Of a stretch of 46,169 nucleotides of DNA, positions 8,487 through 15,877 are shown piece by piece. Every line of letters starts with the position of its first letter. Position 1 is the stretch's first letter. The DNA lies in NCBI GenBank assembly GCA_016930595.1, contig JAFGGJ010000041.1, positions 1 through 46,169 of the forward strand, given 5' to 3'. Both the position numbers and the translations under genes were made by a program. The stretch comes from Planctomycetota bacterium (GTDB lineage: Bacteria; Planctomycetota; SZUA-567; JAFGGJ01). The notes beneath the pieces are model-generated. The model did not search any database. It saw only the letters and a program-made list of their open reading frames with translations, and was not told where the DNA came from.

Positions 8487-9665
8487 TCATTCGAGGCAGT
8501 AGAGAACGCCGTTTTCGTCGCAGAAGACGACGACGCCGGAGCCGATAGCCAGGGCGCCCATGAGAGGGGCACCGGCCTGGAAGGACCAGATCTCGGCGCC
8601 GCCCGCGAGGTCAACGGCATGGAGTTTTCCATCACGGCCGGGGGCGAGGACGACGTCGCCGCCGACGACGGGGGGGGCTTCGAAGCCTCCGCGGCTCCTG
8701 AAGGTCCATCGCAGTTCGCCGGAGGAGAGATCCAGGCAGTAAAGGGCCTGCCTGCGGCCGGCAGCGATGATGCAGCCCCGGCCGGGCGCCGCGGCAAAAC
8801 CGCCGTAAAAATCTTCTTCCGCAAACACCGCGGCCCAGCGGCGGGGCCATCCGTTCTCCACGCCGAAGCAGACGACGTTGCCGCCCATCGTGCCGGCGAT
8901 CACGGCGCCGGCCACGAGGACGGGTGGAGTGGGGATGATATCTCCGAGGTTTTCGGACCATGCCTGCGAGCCGTCTTCTGCCCGGACGGCCCGCAGGACG
9001 CCGTCGCAGCCGCCGACGAAGACGAAACGGCCGTCCACGGCGGGGGTGGCGTGGACCTGCGCGTCGGTCCGGAATTTCCACACGAGCGTTCCGGCGGCGG
9101 CGTCCAGGCAGTACAGACGGCTGTCATAGGACCCGAAAACGACGTTCGGACCGCAGAGGTTGGCGGAGGCGAAGAACTGGTCTTCAGCTTCATATTCCCA
9201 CAGGAGGGCGCCGTCCTTGAGAGAGAAGGTGCGGAAAACGCCGTCGGCGTCACCCACGTGAAGCCTGCCGTCACGGACCAGTGGAGCGGCGGTGAATTCG
9301 CTGTCCGTTGAGATCTTCCACTTCAGGGCGCCCGAGAGGACGTCAAGGACGCGGACGACGCCGTCGGCGCCGGCCACGCAGACCAGACCGTCCGTCACGG
9401 CGGCAGAACATTTCGAGCCGCTGCCGACCCGGGATTCCCAGCGGATGGACATGGCAGCGCGCGGCAGGAAAGCAGCCGACCCGTGGAGGCGTCCGGCGCC
9501 TTGGAACCCGGGCCACGTGGCGTCACCGGGGATCGCCCTGGGCGTTCCTGCGGCGAGCGGAACGCCCTCCTGCGCTCCCGGTGAAGCCGTACGGAACCGG
9601 TGAACGCCGAAATAACCCAGAAGAGCCGCCAGTATCACGAGGACGGGCACCAGAAATTTCCGCAT
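8487..9665 (-). CDS. Membrane-anchored beta-propeller (PQQ-like/BamB fold)
   Basis: A 392-residue protein with one N-terminal membrane anchor or uncleaved signal (FLVPVLVILAALLGYFGV) and a propeller of about seven or eight PQQ-like blades with repeated GxLxWxF and VYCLDxxxG motifs. It begins with WPGFQGAGR, the degenerate form of a WPxFRG motif shared with the other propellers here. No PQQ-dehydrogenase active-site layout is visible, so it is a scaffold or sensor rather than a quinoprotein enzyme. The ATG at 9665 has AAGGA upstream; longer starts read as opposite-strand-like sequence. It follows the permease by 14 bases and appears to be the last gene of the operon, perhaps the periplasmic partner of the ABC machine. 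Confidence 0.8.
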   Translation of the reverse strand: MRKFLVPVLVILAALLGYFGVHRFRTASPGAQEGVPLAAGTPRAIPGDATWPGFQGAGRLHGSAAFLPRAAMSIRWESRVGSGSKCSAAVTDGLVCVAGADGVVRVLDVLSGALKWKISTDSEFTAAPLVRDGRLHVGDADGVFRTFSLKDGALLWEYEAEDQFFASANLCGPNVVFGSYDSRLYCLDAAAGTLVWKFRTDAQVHATPAVDGRFVFVGGCDGVLRAVRAEDGSQAWSENLGDIIPTPPVLVAGAVIAGTMGGNVVCFGVENGWPRRWAAVFAEEDFYGGFAAAPGRGCIIAAGRRQALYCLDLSSGELRWTFRSRGGFEAPPVVGGDVVLAPGRDGKLHAVDLAGGAEIWSFQAGAPLMGALAIGSGVVVFCDENGVLYCLE

Positions 9666-9679
9666 GCCGTTTCCTTTCG

Positions 9680-12600
9680 CTATTCCATGCGCAGCGCGGC
9701 GGGAGCGATCTTCCGGACCAGCACAAGTCCCGCGACGAACGTGGGGACCGCAGCAAGCACGAGCATGGCAAGCAGAGCGCACGCGGCACGCAGCACGGCA
9801 GCAGTGTCGCCTGTGGACCTGAGGAATTCAGGGTATACGGCCAGCAGCGCCGACAGGGTGCCGGCGGCAAAGCCGAAGGCGAGCAGGAGGAGATTTTCGG
9901 CCGCGACAATCCACGCCACGGTCCCCCGGCGGAAACCGAGAGCGGAAAGAAGCGCCAGTTCCGCCCGCCGTTCAAGGACGCCTTTCAGGAGCACGGCGAG
10001 AAGACCGAAGGCGCCCATGAACACTCCCAGCCCGCCCAGCACCTGGAACGCGGAAATGTAGGAGTCGGCGACGCGCGTGAAGGAAGCCATGCGTTCAGGG
10101 GTGGTTTCAACCGTAACGCCGAAGTCGGCCAGGCCGGAGCGAAGCGTGCGGGCCACCGCCGGCATGTCGTCCAGCGAAGCCTTGACCAGAAACTTGTTGT
10201 AGCCGGCAAAGCCCGGAAAGAGCCCGGCGAAACCATCGCTATCCACCAGGAGTTCGGACTGGAAGAAACTCTTCCTGAGAAACGCGACCAGGCGGAGGCG
10301 CACGGGCCTGCCGTTCTCATCCGTGACTTCGACGACGTCGCCGAGATCCCTATGGAGTATCCACCGGGCAGTTTCGTAGTCGGCGACGGCGGGAACCGCT
10401 CCGTCCGGCAGTTCCGTGCGAAGAAGCGTCCAGGGATCGGGCACGGCTTCCGCGGACGCAGCGAAGGCGAATGCGTCCGCATCCATGATAGCGTCAGGAA
10501 CAGATGTCACCCTGGGGTCGGACGGCGAATAGAGGTTGCGGCAACTGACGTCTTCACCATCGGAGGAACGCAGACCGTCGATGCGGATCCTGGTCCAGAA
10601 ATCTTCTTCCGGCAGGGCGAGGAGTCTGCGGCCATCGGCAGTGGAAATGTCGTACGGGACGGGTATGTCGGATTCGACTATCAGCGAATAGCCGCCGTAG
10701 GGTGCGAAGTCGCCTCCAGTGATCCGCCGCGTGGATTTCATGGAACTGGTCGCAATGAAGACGAAGGATGCGACGGCGACCAAGCCGGCGACCAGAATAC
10801 TGCGCGCGGGACTGCGGGCGGCGTTCTTTACGGCCAGGGCGGCCGCCGAAAAACTGCCGACAGACCTCGTGCGGGCGGACGCTGCGCGCCCAAGCCACAT
10901 GCGCAGACCCGCAAGCGAAGCGACCATGAGCAAGACCCCCGCCGCGTAAAACAGCGGCGTGCCGTGAGCGGCGCCGGAGAAAAGGGCGAAGACCGTCACG
11001 GCGGCGGCGAGAAGAGCGGCGGCGCCGCCAAGAAAAGGGAACAGTGCAGACGCATGTGGTGGAGGGAGGGCGCATTTCCCGGATACGGCTTCGGCGATCT
11101 GGACATTCCTGAGCCTGTGGACGCCGGCCCAGACCGCCGTGAGGCCGACAGCGACGCCGGCGGATGCGCCGACAACAAGCGTCGGGACGGTAATCGATAG
11201 CTCCAGAAAACTCATACCGACGGCCGTGTTCCAGACAGTGGCAAGGCCCCACAGCATCAGCCGCGCACAGGCCGCCGAAAGGACGGTGCCGACAAGGACT
11301 CCCGGGGCAAGAATAAGAACGTTTTCGACGACGAACAACCTGAAAACCGCGCCGGCGGAGAACCCGACGGCGCGCATCAGGCCCGCCTGGGCGGCGCGCT
11401 TTTCAACGGCAAGCAGCATGACCAGTACAACAAGGAGAGCGGAACTGACAACGAGCATGAAGCTGAGCCCCGCAAAAAGCCTCCCGAAGTCGGTGTTGCC
11501 GGCGCTGACGGCGGACATCCTGGCGCGGATCGGCTCTATCACGAGGCCGGCGTCTTCCGGACAGACGGAAGCCGTCAGGGCGGCCCGGAGTCCGTCCTCG
11601 TCAACCCCTGCTAACCTGCGGGACGTCGTCCCGCCGTAGGGGGACGCCCACATCTGCCGGGCGGCGTCGAGGCGGATAAAAGCCTTGGGGGCCGCACCGT
11701 ACGACTTCCAGTAGTCCTCGTCGGCGGGGCGGATACGTCGGAGGTCGATGTCGAATTCCCTGGGCGGCTTCCAGTCCGAGATTGAGACGGCGCCGGTAAT
11801 GGCGTCGTACCGGGGGACAAGAGTCTCATCGACGCCGATGCCGGAAGCATCAATGACGCGCCCCACGGTAAAGCGGCGGGAGAATTCCGAGGCAAGGCCC
11901 GTATCTCCCTTGACACGGCAGGAAAGTGCCACTTCGTCGCCCACGGCCGCGTGGAGATCGGCGGAGAGCCAGCGGTTCAGGACGATCCCGTCGGTGTCAA
12001 TGGGACCGCCGGGGACGTGGCTGATGCCGGCGACCATGGAATAAGGGCATTCCCTGCCGCTCGTGGAATCGCGGATCGTATCCGCCAGATAGGAAAGCAC
12101 CTTGTCGGCCCGGGGGAAAGAGACTTCCAGGGCTTTATCGAGGGCGGGCTGAAAGAAAACGCGGTCCGTTTCGAGGACGAGGCAATCATTCCCGCCGCGC
12201 CTGAACCTGAGGCCGTAGTCTTCGGCGGTGACGGCTTCGCTCAGGCTTTCCTGCAACAGGGCCGCGCCGTCTTCGCCCCTGTAAGGCGCGGCGGCTGCAA
12301 GCAGAAGGATATTCACATGCCCCGGCGCGTGCAGGGTCTCCTGGAATTCGGCAAGGGGGACCCAGGCGTTCTTGAGAGGTCTCTGGGTGTTCTGAAGGGA
12401 GAAAGCACCTCGAAAACTGCGTTCGCCGGCGATTTCCGCGACCCGCAGACGCAGGGACACGAAATCCCTGTCCGTGGCGGTGAAAAGCGTGCGGCTGTTG
12501 GCGCGGGCCAGTGGATCCGCCTTGAAGACCAGTACGTCGCCGACCTTCGCCTGCAGCTGTCTGGCAAGCCTGCCGCTGATGGCGCACGTGCCCGGTTCAA

Positions 12601-12949
12601 CGGAACGGCAGCCGTATACGTTCAGCCCCGCGGCGACAGCGCCGGTGGACGGCATGACGCAACTGCCGGAAGCGCGCAGGAAGCTCCCGGCACGCAGGAC
12701 GGCTTTTCCGCCGCCGGCGGCGGCAAGGCGGTCGCCGAGAGTTTCAGTGAAAAAATGGGGGGCGGCCAGAACGTGATCGGCGTCGCCCAGGCGGTAGTTG
12801 ACCATCAGGGCCAGTGTGTGGCGAACGCTGTCGCCGACCAGCAGCGAACCAGTAAGGACGGCGGTGCCCGCGGCCACTGAGAGCAGCAGGGCAGCGGAAG
12901 TATACCGGTAACAGCGGATGCTCCTGAAAGCGAACCAGAGGCTATTCAT
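9680..12949 (-). CDS. Large FtsX-type ABC transporter permease
   Basis: A 1089-residue permease. One membrane helix near residues 15-35 is followed by a long extracytoplasmic MacB-like region to about 440. An FtsX core with three helices follows at about 485-620, then two closely spaced helices near 650-710, a further helix near 730, a second extracytoplasmic domain and a second FtsX core at about 965-1089. This doubled layout matches LolCE/MacB-type mechanotransmission systems, which move lipoproteins or act on envelope proteins rather than importing solutes. The ATG at 12949 overlaps the ATPase stop by 8 bases, implying translational coupling. At 1089 residues it is well above single-core LolC/E proteins (about 400), consistent with one chain supplying both transmembrane halves. 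Confidence 0.85.
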   Translation of the reverse strand: MNSLWFAFRSIRCYRYTSAALLLSVAAGTAVLTGSLLVGDSVRHTLALMVNYRLGDADHVLAAPHFFTETLGDRLAAAGGGKAVLRAGSFLRASGSCVMPSTGAVAAGLNVYGCRSVEPGTCAISGRLARQLQAKVGDVLVFKADPLARANSRTLFTATDRDFVSLRLRVAEIAGERSFRGAFSLQNTQRPLKNAWVPLAEFQETLHAPGHVNILLLAAAAPYRGEDGAALLQESLSEAVTAEDYGLRFRRGGNDCLVLETDRVFFQPALDKALEVSFPRADKVLSYLADTIRDSTSGRECPYSMVAGISHVPGGPIDTDGIVLNRWLSADLHAAVGDEVALSCRVKGDTGLASEFSRRFTVGRVIDASGIGVDETLVPRYDAITGAVSISDWKPPREFDIDLRRIRPADEDYWKSYGAAPKAFIRLDAARQMWASPYGGTTSRRLAGVDEDGLRAALTASVCPEDAGLVIEPIRARMSAVSAGNTDFGRLFAGLSFMLVVSSALLVVLVMLLAVEKRAAQAGLMRAVGFSAGAVFRLFVVENVLILAPGVLVGTVLSAACARLMLWGLATVWNTAVGMSFLELSITVPTLVVGASAGVAVGLTAVWAGVHRLRNVQIAEAVSGKCALPPPHASALFPFLGGAAALLAAAVTVFALFSGAAHGTPLFYAAGVLLMVASLAGLRMWLGRAASARTRSVGSFSAAALAVKNAARSPARSILVAGLVAVASFVFIATSSMKSTRRITGGDFAPYGGYSLIVESDIPVPYDISTADGRRLLALPEEDFWTRIRIDGLRSSDGEDVSCRNLYSPSDPRVTSVPDAIMDADAFAFAASAEAVPDPWTLLRTELPDGAVPAVADYETARWILHRDLGDVVEVTDENGRPVRLRLVAFLRKSFFQSELLVDSDGFAGLFPGFAGYNKFLVKASLDDMPAVARTLRSGLADFGVTVETTPERMASFTRVADSYISAFQVLGGLGVFMGAFGLLAVLLKGVLERRAELALLSALGFRRGTVAWIVAAENLLLLAFGFAAGTLSALLAVYPEFLRSTGDTAAVLRAACALLAMLVLAAVPTFVAGLVLVRKIAPAALRME

Positions 12950-13619
12950 GCAGCCTGCCTCCTGCAAGCGTGTGCCTCAAGCCGAACATGGAGGCAATTG
13001 CGGAGTTGTGCGTTACGACGATGACGGAGACGTTACGGCTGTCCCTGAATTCGAGGAAAAGCCTTGCCACGGCCTTGCCGGTTTCGATGTCCAGGTTCCC
13101 GGTGGGCTCGTCGCACAGGAGGAGGTCCGGGGAGTTGACGAGAGCGCGAGCGACCGCCACGCGCTGGCGCTCGCCGCCGGACAACTCCGCCGGGAAAGAA
13201 GCGGCCTTGTCCGCGAGCCCGACGTCTGCGAGGAGCTTTTCGGCGCGTGCCGCGGCATCAACGGGAGGGGCGGCCCGCGCCATGAGAGGCATCAGGATGT
13301 TCTCGAGCGCGGTGCACTGGGGGAAGAGATGGTGATCCTGGAAGACGAAGCCGATGCGGGCGTTGCGGAGCTGCGAGGCTTCCTTGTCGCCGAGGCCGTG
13401 AACGGACCGGCCGTCGAGGAGAACGGAGCCCGAGGTGGGGGCGTCGAGCGTGCCCACGATGTTCAGGAGGGTGCTCTTGCCCGAGCCGCTGGGACCCGTC
13501 ACGGCAACGGATTCGCCGCGGCCCAGGGCGAACGACACGCCGGCAAGAACCACGAGCGGACCGGCTGGCGTGTCAAAAGTCCTGGTCACATCGCGGACAT
13601 CGAGAAACGGTTCCGGCAT
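12942..13619 (-). CDS. ABC transporter ATP-binding protein, LolD/MacB type
   Basis: A 225-residue ATPase. Walker A is GPSGSGKST at residues 42-50, the Q-loop lies in FVFQDHHLFPQ, the signature is LSGGERQRVAVARAL from 146, and Walker B is LLLCDEPTGNLD with Asp170/Glu171. These are the hallmarks of the LolD/MacB/FtsE branch that partners FtsX-type permeases. The ATG at 13619 begins 6 bases after the preceding gene's stop, with GGAG inside that gene's end. Together with the permease it forms a complete type VII ABC pair energising an envelope process. Confidence 0.93.
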   Translation of the reverse strand: MPEPFLDVRDVTRTFDTPAGPLVVLAGVSFALGRGESVAVTGPSGSGKSTLLNIVGTLDAPTSGSVLLDGRSVHGLGDKEASQLRNARIGFVFQDHHLFPQCTALENILMPLMARAAPPVDAAARAEKLLADVGLADKAASFPAELSGGERQRVAVARALVNSPDLLLCDEPTGNLDIETGKAVARLFLEFRDSRNVSVIVVTHNSAIASMFGLRHTLAGGRLHE

Positions 13620-13625
13620 CCGGTC

Positions 13626-14147
13626 CTACTCCTTTCCCTTTTGCGCGGCACCGCCCCGTTTGCCCATCCAGGGGCATGAGTCTTTCTGCGGGCATTCCGC
13701 GCAGCCGTGACGGGTGGAAAACAGGGGGAGTATCACAAAGGCGTCGGCGGCGAAAGCCAGCAGAATCACGAGCGTTGTCACGCTGAATTTGACGACCAGC
13801 ATGATGATTCCGGCCACGGGCGGTATGAACCACAGGGGAACGATAACCGGGATGTGGACCTTGAACTTGTCGGCAAAACATTCAACGGAGGCTCTTGGCC
13901 GAAGCCTCGCCGCGATCCCGCCATAGCCGCATGGACAGCTCTCCGTATCGTAGTAAGCGCAGTAAGGACACAGGAAATACATTATCCAGAAGGCGCCCAG
14001 AATGCCGCCGAGGAAATAGGCAGCGGCGGTTATCCAGCCCCACGCGCTCATGTTCAGGCCGATCACGAACAGCAACGCCCCCAGGAACATCATGAGAACG
14101 TAGGGGATATTTGCGGCCAGCACTTCCCAGCGGGTGTAAGTCTTCAT
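13626..14147 (-). CDS. Four-helix membrane protein with Cys motifs
   Basis: A 173-residue protein that I do not recognise. Helices are predicted by eye at about 10-32, 36-59, 97-119 and 121-143. Two Cys clusters flank the helical core: Cys60, 63, 71, 73 and 90 (CPYCAYYDTESCPCG) between helices 2 and 3, and Cys149, 152 and 158 (CAECPQKDSC) near the C-terminus. By topology both clusters probably lie on the same side, and they could bind Fe-S or zinc. It directly precedes the ABC ATPase (6 bases) and follows the flavoprotein gene after about 96 bases, so it may link the redox genes to the ABC genes. The ATG at 14147 has AAGGGA upstream. Confidence 0.7.
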   Translation of the reverse strand: MKTYTRWEVLAANIPYVLMMFLGALLFVIGLNMSAWGWITAAAYFLGGILGAFWIMYFLCPYCAYYDTESCPCGYGGIAARLRPRASVECFADKFKVHIPVIVPLWFIPPVAGIIMLVVKFSVTTLVILLAFAADAFVILPLFSTRHGCAECPQKDSCPWMGKRGGAAQKGKE

Positions 14148-14243
14148 GGAAGGATCCCTTCAGCATGGGAGGGGAAACTATCGTGCGGGGCGGTGCCGCT
14201 GTCGGGCGGCGTGGAAAAACTCCATGTGGCGGACGTCATGGGC

Positions 14244-15875
14244 TCACCTTTCACTGGAATCCCGATGCCTCGGAGCTGGAACGGGGCTCCTGAGCACGAT
14301 TGCGCCGGTGGGGCAGGCGTCAGCGCATTCCCCGGCGGTTTTCTCAAGGGCGTCGCGCATCGAACGGTCGAGCGCCCCACGCACCTGCACATCGAACCCG
14401 CGGCCCACAAAAGCCAGGCCGAAGCGTTCAAGGGCCTTTTCGGCAATACGAACGCAAATGCCGCAGGCGATGCACTTGCCGGGTTCGTAGATGACGTCGG
14501 GATGGGAGGCATCCTGCCGGAAGACCCTGCGTTCCGGAACACCTTCGCCCAGCGAGTAGCGGTACAGCCTTCCTTTGGCACCGGTTTCTTCGGCCAGGGA
14601 ACGCAGCCTGCAGTCGTCCTGCCTGCGGCAGTCGCAGTGCAGGCACCTGGCGGATTCCGAAACGGCCTCGTCCCGCGACAGGCCGGCGGAAGCACCTCCC
14701 GCCGGCAGGACGCGTTCCCGCGGGTCGCCTTCGAGCAGGAAGTTGTCGATTTCACCTTCCAGGAGTCTGCCGATATGCGTGGAAAAAGGCGTATGCCGCC
14801 CGGCCGGGCAACCGCCGGCAAGGTAGTTGACGATACTGAAGGCGGCGGTCCTGCCCTGGGCCACCGAATGGACCGCCATGCGGATCGGCCTGACACAGTC
14901 GCCGCCCGCAAAGACTCCGTCAATGCCGGTCTGAAAAGTCTTGCGGTCCACGCGGATGCCGTGTTCATCCGTTTCCAGGCCGTCCGGGATACCGGCGGAG
15001 GGGACGGTTTCGCCCAGTGCGAGGAAAACGGCATCGTAGTCGGCACGGAGTTCGTCGAGCGACAGGTCCGAGCCGAGACGCAGGCGCATGCGGAAATCAC
15101 AGCCCATGCGACGTATCACGTCTGTTTCGGCGGCGAGAACGTCCCGTGGAAGGCGGTCTTCCGGAACGCCGTAGCGGAGCATGCCGCCGGGGAGGTCGTT
15201 CCCGTCGAAAACGGCAACGGCGGCTCCGGCTTTCAGCAGGTAATACGCGGCCGAAAGCCCTGCGGGGCCCGAGCCGACCACGGCTACCTTCCTGCCGAGC
15301 GAAGGTGCGGCCGGAGGCGCGTAGGGACTGGCGGAAGCGAGATCGGCGTCCGCGACGAAACGCTTGAGCAGGAGTATCGACAGAGGGGAATCATATCGGC
15401 CCCTGCGGCAGGCTTTCTCGCATGGGGCGGAGCAGATACGTCCGAGCACCCCCGGGAGCGGTATCGCCTCCCTGACGGTTTCAACGGCAGCAGTGAAGTC
15501 CCCGGAGCGAATGGAACGGATCATCCGCGGTATATCCATGCGGGCGGGACACGCCTGCTGACACGGTGCGATGCAGTCGCCCAGGTGGTCGCTGAGCAGG
15601 AGCTCGACCGCCAACCTGCGCGCCCGGCGCACATCTTCCGTATCAGTTTCGACGATCATGCCTTCTTCGGCCCTGGAGGCGCAGGAAGGGACAAGGCGTG
15701 AGTTGCCGTCCGGGCCGCGGACCGACACCACGCACACCATGCAGGAGGCCCACGGTTCGAGCCCCTGGCGATGGCACAACGTGGGGATACGGATACCGAG
15801 CCGTGCGGCGGCATCGAGGATGGTCGCCCCCTGCTCGACTTCAATGCGCCTGTCGTCTATGGTGAGTACCGGCAT
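14244..15875 (-). CDS. NfnB/GltD-like Fe-S flavoprotein lacking the NAD(P) domain
   Basis: A 543-residue cytoplasmic electron-transfer subunit. Order: a NuoG/HydA-like [2Fe-2S] domain (Cys34, 45, 48, 65); a GltD-type double Cys triplet (101/105/109 and 148/152/156); an FAD-binding Rossmann half (GSGPAG from 201) through ALGE at 286-289; then directly the C-terminal FAD motif GVFAGGDCV at 320-328. The NAD(P)-binding domain normally inserted between these two parts is missing. The tail has CLHCDC (411-416) and a ferredoxin-like module with Cys468, 471, 474 and 521, so only one of the usual two clusters looks complete. ATG 15875 has AGGTGG 7-8 bases upstream; ATG 15881 overlaps the previous stop but sits too close to that site. 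Partner of the NuoEF fusion. Electron acceptor unknown. Confidence 0.82.
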   Translation of the reverse strand: MPVLTIDDRRIEVEQGATILDAAARLGIRIPTLCHRQGLEPWASCMVCVVSVRGPDGNSRLVPSCASRAEEGMIVETDTEDVRRARRLAVELLLSDHLGDCIAPCQQACPARMDIPRMIRSIRSGDFTAAVETVREAIPLPGVLGRICSAPCEKACRRGRYDSPLSILLLKRFVADADLASASPYAPPAAPSLGRKVAVVGSGPAGLSAAYYLLKAGAAVAVFDGNDLPGGMLRYGVPEDRLPRDVLAAETDVIRRMGCDFRMRLRLGSDLSLDELRADYDAVFLALGETVPSAGIPDGLETDEHGIRVDRKTFQTGIDGVFAGGDCVRPIRMAVHSVAQGRTAAFSIVNYLAGGCPAGRHTPFSTHIGRLLEGEIDNFLLEGDPRERVLPAGGASAGLSRDEAVSESARCLHCDCRRQDDCRLRSLAEETGAKGRLYRYSLGEGVPERRVFRQDASHPDVIYEPGKCIACGICVRIAEKALERFGLAFVGRGFDVQVRGALDRSMRDALEKTAGECADACPTGAIVLRSPVPAPRHRDSSER

Positions 15876-15877
15876 GA

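Noticed and set aside
9308-11200. Open frame of about 630 codons on the plus strand
   Set aside because: Antisense to the permease and propeller genes; Arg/Gly/Glu-rich without any domain. High GC leaves antisense frames open.
13707-15701. Open frame of about 664 codons on the plus strand
   Set aside because: Antisense to the flavoprotein and the Cys-rich membrane protein, both with clear motifs.
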